Assembly (NCBI RefSeq): GCF_004363045.1 | Contig: NZ_SNYJ01000003.1 | Span: 62,001-126,000 of the forward strand | Origin: Aureibacillus halotolerans | GTDB lineage: Bacteria; Bacillota; Bacilli; Bacillales; DSM-28697 | Length of the DNA: 64,000 nucleotides | Direction: 5' to 3' | Shown: one piece after another, positions 46,540 through 56,058 of the stretch | Position numbering within the stretch: the stretch's first letter is position 1 | How the letters are laid out: every line of letters starts with the position of its first letter | Program-made: the position numbers and the translations under genes | Notes under the pieces: model-generated | What the model saw: the letters and a program-made list of their open reading frames with translations, nothing else | Database searches by the model: none | What the model was told of the DNA's origin: nothing

Positions 46540-46740
46540 TCAGGAGAAGCTAGGTCGCTCCTCTGAGACCGCTGGGGCACAAAGCGGCCTTCGGGACCCC
46601 TTTTTCTCAAGCGAGCCCTAAACGTGCGTGAACCTATCTTAGGATGAGTCATTTGATTGAAAATTCTCTCTCCCGCCTTGTTTGGCTAAACGTTTTAATC
46701 ACCATCCAAGAAAAAAACCGGCGATGAAGCTGCCGGTCCT
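46540..46740. terminator. gpsA downstream region: terminator and repeat-like hairpin segment
   Basis: The 430-base gap 46476-46905 has no gene. ACCGGC (46717-46722) pairs with GCCGGT (46732-46737), followed on the minus strand by seven T: a gpsA terminator 170 bases past the stop. Further down, 46550-46610 holds GACCGCTGGGGCACAAAGCGGCC-type hairpins (written from GACCGCT and AGCGGCC) and, on the minus strand, GTCTCAGAGGAGCG, which resembles GTCTTGAGAGGAGCG of the 122-bp repeat. Confidence 0.55.
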
Positions 46741-46905
46741 TTCGTTCCCTTGTTTGCATCACCAACCCTAGTGATCTAGGACGATTTTTATTACGACGTT
46801 TTGTTCTTTGGGATTATATTCTTTGCGTTGGAGACGCTCCCTCTTAGTGTATGCAGCCTTAACAAAAGGTGAGAGAGCAACTGCCTAGCAAGTTCTCCGT
46901 CCGAG

Positions 46906-47943
46906 CTAAAATGGGCGCTCTCCGAACAGTTCATCCATCGAATCCATCTCACTAGTCCGTGTACGGTTCATCAGTTCATCAACCGCTGTTTTCGCCATTT
47001 TCCCATTAAACCACACATCAAAAATGGCTTCAGTAATCGGCATCGCGATCTTTTTCTCTTTCGCAATCTGATGCACTGCCTTTGTCGTTCTTACACCTTC
47101 AACGACCATGTTCATTTGCTGTAACGTTTCCTCCTGCGAATGACCAGTGCCTAACAGGTAACCAGCACGCCAATTCCGACTATGCTGACTCGTACATGTA
47201 GCGATCAAATCACCGATTCCTGTCAAGCCAGCAAACGTCAGAGGGTTTCCGCCCATTTCACTGCCAAGGCGTGTCATTTCTGCCAATCCTCTCGTCATCA
47301 GAGCAGCTTTTGCATTGTCGCCATACCCTAAACCGTCTGAGATTCCCGCACCAAGAGCAATAATATTCTTTAGAGCTCCTCCCATCTCAACGCCTATGAG
47401 ATCCGGGTTCGTATACACTCTAAAATGGGTATTCATAAATAGATCCTGGACTTGGTTTGACGTATTCGCATTTGATGACGCAACCGCCACTGTCGTTGGT
47501 TTCCGTAAACTGACTTCCTCGGCATGACTTGGTCCAGAAAGCACTGAAACGTCTAAACGGAGCGCTTCAGGCACAAGGTGTTTAATGATCTCTGAAGGTC
47601 GAAGAAAGGTGCTAGGTTCAATCCCTTTAATGGCATGGACGAAATACATTGGCTGCTTCATAAAAGGAATCAGTTGGCTGAGGACGTCACGCAACGCTTT
47701 TGTAGGAATCGCAAGCAATACATACGCTGCTCCATCCATAGCGTCCTGACAGCTCGTACCAGCGTTTAGTGTCTCTGGTAACGTGACCCCTTTCAAATAC
47801 GCTTCGTTTTTATGCTCGGTATTGATTTCTTCCGCCTGATTTTCTCTGTGCGTCCAAAGGTAGACATCATGCTCGTTGTCTGCCAATACCATCGCCAACG
47901 CAGTCCCCCAGCTTCCTGCTCCTATCACCGTGACTCGTGCCAT
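46906..47943 (-). CDS. gpsA: NAD(P)-dependent glycerol-3-phosphate dehydrogenase
   Basis: Makes sn-glycerol 3-phosphate for phospholipids. The 345 residues have VIGAGSWGTALAMVLA, VLSGPSHAEEV, ALKNIIALGAGISDGLGYGDNAKAALMTRG (shown as ALKNIIALGAGISDGLGYGD) with the catalytic Lys, and FAGLTGIGDLIATC. It is 23 bases after der, the standard order der-gpsA. Confidence 0.98.
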   Translation of the reverse strand: MARVTVIGAGSWGTALAMVLADNEHDVYLWTHRENQAEEINTEHKNEAYLKGVTLPETLNAGTSCQDAMDGAAYVLLAIPTKALRDVLSQLIPFMKQPMYFVHAIKGIEPSTFLRPSEIIKHLVPEALRLDVSVLSGPSHAEEVSLRKPTTVAVASSNANTSNQVQDLFMNTHFRVYTNPDLIGVEMGGALKNIIALGAGISDGLGYGDNAKAALMTRGLAEMTRLGSEMGGNPLTFAGLTGIGDLIATCTSQHSRNWRAGYLLGTGHSQEETLQQMNMVVEGVRTTKAVHQIAKEKKIAMPITEAIFDVWFNGKMAKTAVDELMNRTRTSEMDSMDELFGERPF

Positions 47944-47966
47944 CTTCGTATCACTCCTTCTATCAA

Positions 47967-49289
47967 TTACCGATCCGATTTTCTCATTCGTGGATAAATG
48001 TTAATTGGCGTCCCTGTAAAATCAAAGGCTTCACGTATTTTATTTTCCAAATATCGCTGATAGCTAAAATGCATTAATTCAGGATCATTAACGAAAATGA
48101 CAAAGGCCGGCGGCTTCACGGCCACTTGCGTTGCATACAACACTTTTAAACGACGACCCTTGTCGGTTGGAGGTGGATTTATCGCCACCGCATCTGCAAT
48201 GACGTCATTCAAGACATTTGTCTGAACGCGCATGGCATGATTTTCTGCGGCTTGACGGATTGCTGGAAAAAGCGTGTGCATTCGCTTATTTGTGAGTGCA
48301 GAGACAAACACAACAGGAGCATAAGCTAAAAACGGAAAATGAGCACGGACATTTTTGGTAAAGGTCTGCATCGTACGCTCGTCCTTCGCAACCACATCCC
48401 ATTTATTGACCGCAATGATAACAGCTCGACCAGCCTGGTGTGCATAACCTGCGATTTTCTTATCTTGTTCAATGATGCCTTCTTCGCCGTTAATTACGAC
48501 AATACACACATCAGAACGTTCAATCGCTCTTTGTGCACGGAGGACACTATATTTCTCTGTCTTCTCATAGACTTTTCCACGTTTTCTCATTCCAGCCGTA
48601 TCAATAATCGCGTAATGATGTTTATCCTTTACGAATGATGTGTCCGTTGCATCTCTTGTTGTACCAGGAATGTTAGAAACAATCGCACGCTCTTCACCTA
48701 AAAGCACGTTGACGATCGATGATTTCCCCACATTCGGACGCCCAATCAATGAGAATCGGATCGTTTCAGGATCAAGTGCAGCATCCTCGGTAACCTGTCC
48801 AAACGCCTCTACCACGGCGTCAAGCAAATCCCCTAAACCTGAACCGTGGGAACCAGAAATCGGATAAGGTTCGCCAAATCCGACGGAATAATAATCGAAA
48901 ATATCAGCTCGCATTTCAGGATTGTCCATTTTATTCACGGCGAGCAACACGGGCTTTCCGCTCCGATACAACTTCTCAGCCACTGCTTGATCCGCCGCAG
49001 TGATCCCTTCCTTACCGTTGACCATAAACAGAATGACATCTGCCTCATCAATGGCTATTTCGGCTTGCTCACGTACTTGCGTTAATAGCGGCTCATCGGT
49101 TAATTCAATTCCGCCTGTGTCAATGACATCATAATCGACGCCTGTCCAATCAGACGACGCATAAATACGATCTCTTGTGACACCTGGTGTGTCTTCGACA
49201 ATCGACAAGCGATGCCCAATCAACCGATTAAACACAGTCGATTTCCCCACATTCGGCCTTCCTACAATTGCTAATACAGGTTTACCCAT
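47967..49289 (-). CDS. der: Ribosome biogenesis GTPase Der
   Basis: Essential double-GTPase for 50S ribosome assembly (EngA). Two G domains, each with GRPNVGKS (about 10-17 and near 183-190), DTPG/DTAG switch motifs and NKMD/NKWD, followed by a KH-like C-terminal domain ([11 protein letters not shown], then [10 protein letters not shown]). The ATG at 49287-49289 lies 5 bases after GGTGGGGG and gives [13 protein letters not shown] like relatives (440 residues); upstream in-frame codons are not conserved. Confidence 0.97.
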   Translation of the reverse strand: MGKPVLAIVGRPNVGKSTVFNRLIGHRLSIVEDTPGVTRDRIYASSDWTGVDYDVIDTGGIELTDEPLLTQVREQAEIAIDEADVILFMVNGKEGITAADQAVAEKLYRSGKPVLLAVNKMDNPEMRADIFDYYSVGFGEPYPISGSHGSGLGDLLDAVVEAFGQVTEDAALDPETIRFSLIGRPNVGKSSIVNVLLGEERAIVSNIPGTTRDATDTSFVKDKHHYAIIDTAGMRKRGKVYEKTEKYSVLRAQRAIERSDVCIVVINGEEGIIEQDKKIAGYAHQAGRAVIIAVNKWDVVAKDERTMQTFTKNVRAHFPFLAYAPVVFVSALTNKRMHTLFPAIRQAAENHAMRVQTNVLNDVIADAVAINPPPTDKGRRLKVLYATQVAVKPPAFVIFVNDPELMHFSYQRYLENKIREAFDFTGTPINIYPRMRKSDR

Positions 49290-49365
49290 CATATCCCCCA
49301 CCTTTTTATCTGCATTCTTTTTCATATCGTTCACTTCAATTGCAACGATTGTTCAATGACTTTGG

Positions 49366-49971
49366 CTACCAGAGTCCTCGTTGTCTTCCAACTTTCCGCT
49401 GCACAATCTCTTCTAACTTGTGAATCGCTAAAGCAACACATTGCAAAACCAGCAAAATGGCACACCCGAAGCCAACCGTATCAAGCTGTTGTGCGGTCCC
49501 AGCAGTCGTATTGATCGTGACTGAATCAAGCACTAGCATTGCAAGAATGGACCCTTGGACCATCCCGCCTATATACAACGCTATTTTACACAACATCGTT
49601 TTCCCTAATATGGCGGCCACTATGACCATAATGCTCCCGAAAATTACTCGTCGATCTGTAAACACCCAAACAGGATCAAACATAGCAAACAGCTCAAGAA
49701 ATGCATAACATGCTGTACTGGCAAAAAGCATGGAGACCAATTTTAAACGTGGTTCGTTTGATGAAATAAAGAGGTACCCAAAGCTAACGATTCCAAGTAA
49801 AACAAAGCCAGCATTAAATGTTCCCCACAACCAAGGAATATACAAGCCTGATAAGGCGATCGATAGCAATACCAACGCTTGCATAAACGAACGCTTTGCT
49901 GATGCATTCAAGAAAAACGCAATCAAAATCCAACCTAACCAACCTAGCCATAAAAACCATAAGGGGGCCAT
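49366..49971 (-). CDS. yphA: Membrane protein YphA
   Basis: A 201-residue integral membrane protein with about six helices, placed between fni and der as in B. subtilis yphA. WLGWLGWILIAFFL and the YIGGMVQGSILAMLVLD segment are visible. Function unknown. The ATG at 49969-49971 follows AGAGGTG. Confidence 0.85.
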   Translation of the reverse strand: MAPLWFLWLGWLGWILIAFFLNASAKRSFMQALVLLSIALSGLYIPWLWGTFNAGFVLLGIVSFGYLFISSNEPRLKLVSMLFASTACYAFLELFAMFDPVWVFTDRRVIFGSIMVIVAAILGKTMLCKIALYIGGMVQGSILAMLVLDSVTINTTAGTAQQLDTVGFGCAILLVLQCVALAIHKLEEIVQRKVGRQRGLW

Positions 49972-50034
49972 TCTATCACCTCTACCCACCATTATGGCTC
50001 AATGACACCCAGTTCAATCATCACGCTTCCACTT

Positions 50035-50077
50035 AAAAAACCAAGCGTCGCGGACAAAGATGCGCACGCTTGGTTTA
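50035..50077 (-). terminator. fni terminator
   Basis: AAACCAAGCGT (50038-50048) pairs with ACGCTTGGTTT (50066-50076); T-run follows on the minus strand. The stem includes the last fni bases. Confidence 0.85.
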
Positions 50078-51127
50078 CGTTGTCGCCGCTAGGCGCTTCG
50101 TGTTAAAGCCACGTTCAGTCAACCAGTGGTACAAATCGCCTTTTACAACGAGAGGAACGTTTTTCATCTGAGCGATGTTCTTTGCACCTAATGCCGTCAT
50201 TATCATTTTGAAATCCTCTGACCAGTTGTTCAATTCACCTAGCAATTCTTCATCCCCTGAATCATGGAGAGTCCGTAAGGCAAACCCGGCAATTCCAACC
50301 GCAGAGGCTCCAAGTGAAAAGGACTTCACCGCTGCCAATGGATCATTTATTCCCCCAGATCCAAGCACGGGCAGGGACACTCCACTTAAACGAAGCTCCG
50401 CCAATGAAAAGGCAGTAGGGATCCCCCAGTCATTAAAATAAGTCATTTGCCTCGTCCGTCGACTGTTTTCGATTTTAGAAAAATTCGTTCCTCCGAAACC
50501 GCCTACATCGACAGCTGAGACTCCCACTTCATGAAGGGCTCTTGCCGTCACCCAGCTCATGCCAAAGCCGACTTCCTTAACAATGACAGGAACTTGCGCA
50601 GCTTTCACGATAGCTTCAATTTGATGAAGGACACGTGAAAACTCTCGATCGCCTTCTGGCATTACGAGCTCTTGAATCACATTTAAATGGATTTGCAACG
50701 CATTCGCTTCGATCATATCGATGGCCATTAAGGCTTGATGCACCGTGGCATCCATACCTAAATTAGCAAACAACACACCGTCGGGATTTTCTTCTCGAAC
50801 AATGCGATATGTCCGTGCCTGACGTTCATCCTTCACGGCAGCCATTTGGGAACCAACCGCCATTGCAATACCTGTTTCCTTTGCAATACGCGCAAGGCGC
50901 TGATTCACATTGAAGGTCTCATTTCCTCCGCCACCCGTCATCGCATTGATAAAAAGAGGCGAACTTAGAGTAAGTTCGCCTATCTCGGTTTGTAGTGAGA
51001 TGTCTGCTACATCACATTTAGGAAGGCTCTGGTGCACAAAGGTGACACAATCGAATCCACTGTTTCCAGAAAATCCAGTTGTCAGAGCGCCTTGAATATG
51101 ATCCAGTTTTCTCTGTTCACGATTCAC
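50075..51127 (-). CDS. fni: Type 2 isopentenyl-diphosphate delta-isomerase
   Basis: FMN- and NADPH-dependent isomerase interconverting IPP and DMAPP (IDI-2). The 350 residues show MTGGGGNETFNVNQRLA, MAVGSQMAA, QIHLNVIQELVMPEGDR, VIVKEVGFGMS, DVGGFGGTNFSKIEN and VLGSGGINDPLA. It feeds the isoprenoid route that HepST extends in this same window. It lies 12 bases below ypfD. Confidence 0.97.
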   Translation of the reverse strand: MNREQRKLDHIQGALTTGFSGNSGFDCVTFVHQSLPKCDVADISLQTEIGELTLSSPLFINAMTGGGGNETFNVNQRLARIAKETGIAMAVGSQMAAVKDERQARTYRIVREENPDGVLFANLGMDATVHQALMAIDMIEANALQIHLNVIQELVMPEGDREFSRVLHQIEAIVKAAQVPVIVKEVGFGMSWVTARALHEVGVSAVDVGGFGGTNFSKIENSRRTRQMTYFNDWGIPTAFSLAELRLSGVSLPVLGSGGINDPLAAVKSFSLGASAVGIAGFALRTLHDSGDEELLGELNNWSEDFKMIMTALGAKNIAQMKNVPLVVKGDLYHWLTERGFNTKRLAATT

Positions 51128-51139
51128 AACATCACACCA

Positions 51140-52303
51140 TTATTTAAATTTTTTCAGGGCATCTCCAAAGATGTCGCCAAGCTTCACGCCTGAATTGTTA
51201 TCGTCATCATCGTCATTCTCGTATTTTACCGGTGTCGCTTCTTCGTACTCAGGCTCGTCAAGCAAGTCACGGATACTTAGAGAAACGCGATGCTCATCAG
51301 GGTTTACTTCAAGAACTTTAACCTTCACTTCTTGATTTTCTTCAAGCACCTCATGAGGTGTTCCGATATGGCGGTTTGAGATTTGTGAGATATGCACAAG
51401 ACCTTCAACACCTGGCAATACTTCTACAAAAGCGCCGAAAGAGACAAGTCGTTTGACTGTTCCGTCAAGCTCATCGCCAACACTGATTTTTGTAGCAACC
51501 TCTTCCCAAGGTCCAGGCAATGTTTCTTTAACAGACAAAGAAATCCGCTCGTTGTCCAAGTCTACTGATAATACTTTAACATTCACACTTTGCCCTTCTT
51601 CAACCACATCAGATGGTTTTTCAACATGATGATGTGCCAGTTGTGAAATGTGAACCAGTCCGTCAATTCCACCGATATCAACAAATGCACCAAAGTCGGT
51701 TAAACGCTGAACAGTCCCAGGCAGTACTTGCCCAGCTTCAAGTGATTCAAGTGTTTCTTTCTTTTTATTGTGGATTTCTTCATCCACAACAGCGCGGTGA
51801 GAAAGAATCACACGATTTTTTTCGCGATCTAACTCTAGTACTTTTAGCGAAAGTGTGCGCCCTTTGTAATCATCAAAGTTCTCCACATAATGACGCTCTA
51901 CGAGAGATGCGGGAATAAACCCACGCACACCAAGGTCTACAACAAGACCACCTTTAACAACTTCTTTCACTTCTGCTTCAAACGTTTCACCGTTTTCCGC
52001 TTTTTTCTCAAGATCTTCCCAGGCTTTTGCTTCGTCAACTGCCTGTTTAGATAAAATAAGTTCATCGTCATCTACTTTTATGACCTTTAACTCAAGCTCT
52101 TGTCCGTCTTCAACAACATCCGCAGGGGACTCAATATGCAAACTGGATAGAGATTTAATAGGTACAATCCCATCGACTTTATAGCCCACATCCACAAGTA
52201 CCTGCTTATCTTCGATTTTAGTGACTTTTCCTTTCACTATATCGCCTGCAGTGAACGTCTTAATGTCGGACATTTCCTGTTCTTGGTTCAATTCATCAAC
52301 CAT
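51140..52303 (-). CDS. ypfD: S1 RNA-binding domain protein YpfD (RpsA-like)
   Basis: Four S1 domains in tandem (about 15-85, 103-170, 187-257, 273-345), such as GDIVKGKVTKIEDKQVLVDVG, GQVLPGTVQRLTDFGAFVDIG and GDELDGTVKRLVSFGAFVEV, plus an acidic DDDDDNN linker and a basic end. It is the shortened S1-like protein of low-GC Gram-positives, which is not a stable ribosome component in B. subtilis. GGAGG lies before the ATG. Confidence 0.95.
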   Translation of the reverse strand: MVDELNQEQEMSDIKTFTAGDIVKGKVTKIEDKQVLVDVGYKVDGIVPIKSLSSLHIESPADVVEDGQELELKVIKVDDDELILSKQAVDEAKAWEDLEKKAENGETFEAEVKEVVKGGLVVDLGVRGFIPASLVERHYVENFDDYKGRTLSLKVLELDREKNRVILSHRAVVDEEIHNKKKETLESLEAGQVLPGTVQRLTDFGAFVDIGGIDGLVHISQLAHHHVEKPSDVVEEGQSVNVKVLSVDLDNERISLSVKETLPGPWEEVATKISVGDELDGTVKRLVSFGAFVEVLPGVEGLVHISQISNRHIGTPHEVLEENQEVKVKVLEVNPDEHRVSLSIRDLLDEPEYEEATPVKYENDDDDDNNSGVKLGDIFGDALKKFK

Positions 52304-52432
52304 CTAAACAACCTCCTTGAATACCAACAAACCACGTATTCCACCAATGAAAGTAAGTAATTTCCATTCCTTAGTGCTACGAAAGTTCTTTTGTCTAACT
52401 TCTTACAAATACTCTAGTTTGTCAAGTCATTA

Positions 52433-53017
52433 CTATTCCTTGTACTGTTCTATTAAAGCAGAGATTTTGCTCATAATCAACTCAGTTGCTTCCTTTGAGG
52501 ATAGTTTTTCCTCTCTCGCACTCTCAAAAGAAATCGGCGGACCGAAAGCAAGCTTAAGCTTGCCAAACATACGGTAATCTCCAATCACCGCGCTTGGTAC
52601 GATGGCTGCATTCGAACGAAGTGCAAAAAAGCCTGCGCCTCCTAAACCTTCACCAAGCTCTCCTGTTTTGCTCCGTGTGCCTTCAGGAAACATGCCATAC
52701 ACTTCACCTTCTTGCAAAACAGCCAAGCCTTTTCGCAAGGCAAGCTTATCTGATTGTCCTCTTTTGACAGGAATGACTTTGAGCGATTCCATAAGCCATT
52801 TTCCGGCAGGGGCTTTAAAAAGCTCTTCCTTTGCCATGTACCGCACTTCCCTCGGACAACCAACACCTAGAATAACCGGATCCAGGTTTGATTTATGATT
52901 ACAGCACAAAAGTACACCACCCGTTTTAGGGACATGCTCTTTGCCATGCACCTCTAACCTAAACGTTGTCTTCGCGAAGCCTGTTGACAAGGCTTTACCA
53001 AGTGGATATAGATTCAT
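52433..53017 (-). CDS. plsC: 1-acyl-sn-glycerol-3-phosphate acyltransferase
   Basis: Adds the second acyl chain to lysophosphatidic acid. The 194 residues have the acyltransferase motifs NHKSNLD (HxxxxD), FPEGTRSKTGEL and AAIVPSAVIG. It overlaps cmk by four bases; in B. subtilis plsC is elsewhere, but plsC next to cmk is common in other Bacillaceae. Symbol by function. Confidence 0.93.
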   Translation of the reverse strand: MNLYPLGKALSTGFAKTTFRLEVHGKEHVPKTGGVLLCCNHKSNLDPVILGVGCPREVRYMAKEELFKAPAGKWLMESLKVIPVKRGQSDKLALRKGLAVLQEGEVYGMFPEGTRSKTGELGEGLGGAGFFALRSNAAIVPSAVIGDYRMFGKLKLAFGPPISFESAREEKLSSKEATELIMSKISALIEQYKE

Positions 53018-53694
53018 TTGGCAGGCACCTTCCGTCTAATCTCATTAATAATTTTTGTCACAACCTCTGGCAATGCAAGAGACGTCGTGTCGACTTCAAC
53101 TGCGTCTTCAGCTTTTTTTAATGGTGCAATCTGTCGGCTTGAATCTTGGGCGTCACGCTTTAGAATCTCAGTGAGCAGTTGATTTTTCGAGACGTCCTCG
53201 CCTTTTCTAATGAGTTCCCGATAACGACGTTCAGCTCGTTCCTCTGCGGATGCAATTAGAAAAATTTTTACGTCCGCATTTGGAAGCACATTTGTGCCGA
53301 TATCGCGACCATCCATGACAACGGATACGTGCTTGGCCATATCTCGTTGCAGATCAACCATTTTCGTTCTCACCGCACCGTAAGCCGCAACTGAGGATGC
53401 GTGAAGACTAACAATATTGGAACGAATCTCTTTAGTCACATCATGATCGTTAACCATGACAAATGTTTTCCCATTTTCTCGTTCTAACGTAAGAGAAAAT
53501 GAGGAAAGAAGCTGAATTGATTGCTCTTCATTTTTAGGGTCTGCTTCATTCGTTAACACATACCAAGCAAATGCTCGATACATGGCGCCAGTATCTATGT
53601 ATATATAACCGAAATAATCGGCAATCTTCTTCGCGACTGTGCTTTTCCCCGCAGCCGCTGGCCCATCAATTGCAATAGCGATCTGTTGCTGCAT
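53014..53694 (-). CDS. cmk: Cytidylate kinase
   Basis: Phosphorylates CMP and dCMP. The P-loop DGPAAAGKSTVAKKIA is at the N-terminus, followed by YIDTGAMYRAF, VVMDGRDIGTNVLP and the lid AEERAERRYREL. The ATG at 53692-53694 gives 226 residues (MQQQIAIAIDG), close to the B. subtilis 224; an upstream ATG ten codons earlier is possible but not conserved. Confidence 0.97.
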   Translation of the reverse strand: MQQQIAIAIDGPAAAGKSTVAKKIADYFGYIYIDTGAMYRAFAWYVLTNEADPKNEEQSIQLLSSFSLTLERENGKTFVMVNDHDVTKEIRSNIVSLHASSVAAYGAVRTKMVDLQRDMAKHVSVVMDGRDIGTNVLPNADVKIFLIASAEERAERRYRELIRKGEDVSKNQLLTEILKRDAQDSSRQIAPLKKAEDAVEVDTTSLALPEVVTKIINEIRRKVPAK

Positions 53695-53752
53695 AACCTT
53701 TTTGACTCCCCATCCTATTTTCACTCATCATACCATACGTTTAGCACCTGGT

Positions 53753-53917
53753 CTAACCTCTTTGAGGAGGGGATTCGTCCATATTAAATATGCCTTCATA
53801 CAATGATATTTTGTGCACCAATGTCTCAGGAAAAAAGCGGATAAAGCCTTGGGCCGTGCAAACAAACACGAAATGCCAAAGCACGATGATAATAAGTATT
53901 CGCTCGGTTTTTTTCAT
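53753..53917 (-). CDS. ypfB: Small membrane protein YpfB (DUF5359)
   Basis: A 54-residue protein with one membrane helix (about 5-25, ILIIIVLWHFVFVCTAQGF) and a short outer tail ending SLYEGIFNMDESPPQRG. It has the position and look of B. subtilis YpfB between cmk and ypfA. The ATG at 53915-53917 is 9 bases after AAAGGAG; the longer open frame upstream overlaps ypfA and is not conserved. Confidence 0.8.
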   Translation of the reverse strand: MKKTERILIIIVLWHFVFVCTAQGFIRFFPETLVHKISLYEGIFNMDESPPQRG

Positions 53918-53963
53918 AGAGCCCAACTCCTTTACAGGGTAGGATCTCTCAGCAATTGCTTCG

Positions 53964-54599
53964 TTATACCCTTGCTTCTTGAAGTTGACGCTGCATACAA
54001 AAGCGGATAAGGCGTTTACGATCCTCTTCATGGATCTCCATAAATTCTCCTGCCCATTGACGACGCTTATCTTCTTGGATGACTTCACGAATTGGACGAT
54101 ATGTCGTTTTTATAATCGTGGGACGCTGGTTCTTTTCAGGCACTAGCAAATAGAGTGTTATGAGCTCATCCGCTTCTAGCTCTTTCTTATTCGGCAACCA
54201 AATAGCCGCCCCACCGCCACTTAAATCATGTGTACTTGTAACAAACGGTGCAAATTGTTGGCGACATGGATAAATGGCAGCACTTAAAGACACTTCTGAT
54301 CGTAAGAAATGGCGTCGTTGAATTTTGTGCAAATCCTGATGCTGTGGTTTTAAGAATGCCGCCATCCATACATTGCCTTCTTTTCGATGATTAATCGCAT
54401 GACCTCGAAACGTATACATCGTTCCTTCGTTATTAATAAAGGAAAACGTAAAGGCTACTTCTTTTTCCGAGCTATGCTTTACCATCTCTTCATCCATCGC
54501 AATCCAGACAACGTTTTCATCCCCATCGACAATTGATGCATTATACTCACGTCTCGTTACATCATTTAAGAAAAAACGAACCTTTGTGCCTAGTTCCAT
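53964..54599 (-). CDS. ypfA: c-di-GMP-binding PilZ protein YpfA (DgrA/MotI)
   Basis: N-terminal YcgR-like domain (about 3-85) and a C-terminal PilZ domain. The c-di-GMP site is complete: RRHFLR (95-100) and DLSGGG (125-130). In B. subtilis this protein binds c-di-GMP and then stops the flagellar motor by contacting MotA. 211 residues. The operon neighbour ypeB is separated by a terminator. Confidence 0.94.
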   Translation of the reverse strand: MELGTKVRFFLNDVTRREYNASIVDGDENVVWIAMDEEMVKHSSEKEVAFTFSFINNEGTMYTFRGHAINHRKEGNVWMAAFLKPQHQDLHKIQRRHFLRSEVSLSAAIYPCRQQFAPFVTSTHDLSGGGAAIWLPNKKELEADELITLYLLVPEKNQRPTIIKTTYRPIREVIQEDKRRQWAGEFMEIHEEDRKRLIRFCMQRQLQEARV

Positions 54600-54631
54600 A
54601 GACTCACCCCTTTCCTATTATTATGCCATGA

Positions 54632-54668
54632 AAAAGAAGAAAAGGGAAAGCAAACTATGCCTTCCCTT
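54632..54668 (-). terminator. ypeB terminator
   Basis: AAGGGAAAGCA (54642-54652) pairs with TGCCTTCCCTT (54658-54668), followed on the minus strand by TTCTTCTTTTTC. Confidence 0.75.
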
Positions 54669-54677
54669 TCCTTCAGG

Positions 54678-56036
54678 TTAAACTTCGTCCGTATACACTG
54701 CTTCTGCGGATTCTAGCTTTTCTACTTGCTCCTCATCCCCGTTTTCAGCATTGATATAAATTTTATACGTTTCATCCTTTTTCAAAGCTAAAATCTCATA
54801 GCAGAGCACATCTTCACCTAAATCGTTTTCAATAAATACTGTCGTCACTTGCTGAACGTCCAATGCTTTCGTAAGCTGTGCGGTCACTTCTTCTTGTGTT
54901 AGTGTTGGGGTCGTGTTTAACTTGCTCGCATCTGACGGATTCTCCACAATGTACTGCCTTGCATCAAAGCCGAGAATATCATTATTGTCTAACGCTATTT
55001 TCATGCGGATCGACGCCGGCAAATAACGAATGTCTTCCCCTACTGTTTTTACAAAGGTGAACATCGCAACGTTATCAAACTGCATGCTCTCATTCAATAC
55101 CACATTCTTATAGCCATGTGCGTTTAAAAATGAGGCTGCTTTTTCAGCCGCTTCGTTGAGCGACAGCTTGGTTTCTGCGACATCTCGTCGGTTAAGCAGC
55201 CAAATAGGCACACCGCCATTTTTCGATATATCACCACTGTAAGTGTGGTTGTCGTTAGAAAGTGTAACAGAATAAAAATCGTAGTCGGCTCCACCGCCAT
55301 TTTTTGAAACCTTAGCGTCCCATGGGCCGCTAAGTTCAAAAAAACGTTTCATTTCTTGTACGGCTTGCTTTTGCGATATCGGCTGACCTGAGAACGTATG
55401 CTTTGCATTGCGGTGATCGTTCAAACGTTGCACATCTGTGCCAAAGTCTGTGTTGGCATTGTATTTTTTTGAATTGTCCTCGACCGTTTTAAAGCCATCT
55501 ACGATCGTGTTATCCATCGGTTCTTTTGAAGAAGCCAATGCCATTTGTACGTCCATCCACTTAAGTTTATCATGGATCACTTTGTGTTGGACATTTTTCA
55601 GCTCTGTATTGATTTCATCCGCTTTTTCGTACAAGTTTTGCAGTGTGGCAAGTTCTTTTTCATCCAACGGATTTTGATCCAAGTTCCGTACGCTCGTTCG
55701 ATAGGAGAACTCGCCAATATTTGATAGAAATTCTTCTGTTTTATTAAACGGCATTAACGTTAATGGCAACTGACCAACGTCGCCTTGCGCCTCTGAGGAC
55801 ACTTTCCACACATCTGCTAAGGCTTTTGTCATTTGTTTCGAAGACGACATACCAAGCGATGTACCGACCTTATCTTTTAAGTAGCCCACACGATAGACGA
55901 GATCATGAAAGGCACGCTGGTAATTATTTTCTGCATGAATCATGACGGCTTCTTTTTGCTGCTGCTCCTGGTATCCCCAATACCCTGCACCAAGGACACC
56001 AAGGGCTAAAACAGCAATTATAACATTACGTACCAT
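54678..56036 (-). CDS. ypeB: Germination protein YpeB
   Basis: Stabilises and controls the cortex-lytic enzyme SleB in the spore. One N-terminal membrane/signal helix (about 3-20, NVIIAVLALGVLGAGYWGY) is followed by a helical region and repeated PepSY-like domains (for example SLNEAAEKAASFLNAHGYKNV and LTQEEVTAQLTKALDVQQ). The ATG at 56034-56036, after AAGGAG, gives 452 residues. It is 22 bases after sleB: the two form one sporulation operon. Confidence 0.97.
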   Translation of the reverse strand: MVRNVIIAVLALGVLGAGYWGYQEQQQKEAVMIHAENNYQRAFHDLVYRVGYLKDKVGTSLGMSSSKQMTKALADVWKVSSEAQGDVGQLPLTLMPFNKTEEFLSNIGEFSYRTSVRNLDQNPLDEKELATLQNLYEKADEINTELKNVQHKVIHDKLKWMDVQMALASSKEPMDNTIVDGFKTVEDNSKKYNANTDFGTDVQRLNDHRNAKHTFSGQPISQKQAVQEMKRFFELSGPWDAKVSKNGGGADYDFYSVTLSNDNHTYSGDISKNGGVPIWLLNRRDVAETKLSLNEAAEKAASFLNAHGYKNVVLNESMQFDNVAMFTFVKTVGEDIRYLPASIRMKIALDNNDILGFDARQYIVENPSDASKLNTTPTLTQEEVTAQLTKALDVQQVTTVFIENDLGEDVLCYEILALKKDETYKIYINAENGDEEQVEKLESAEAVYTDEV

Positions 56037-56058
56037 GAGTCGGTCTCCTTCCAAGTTG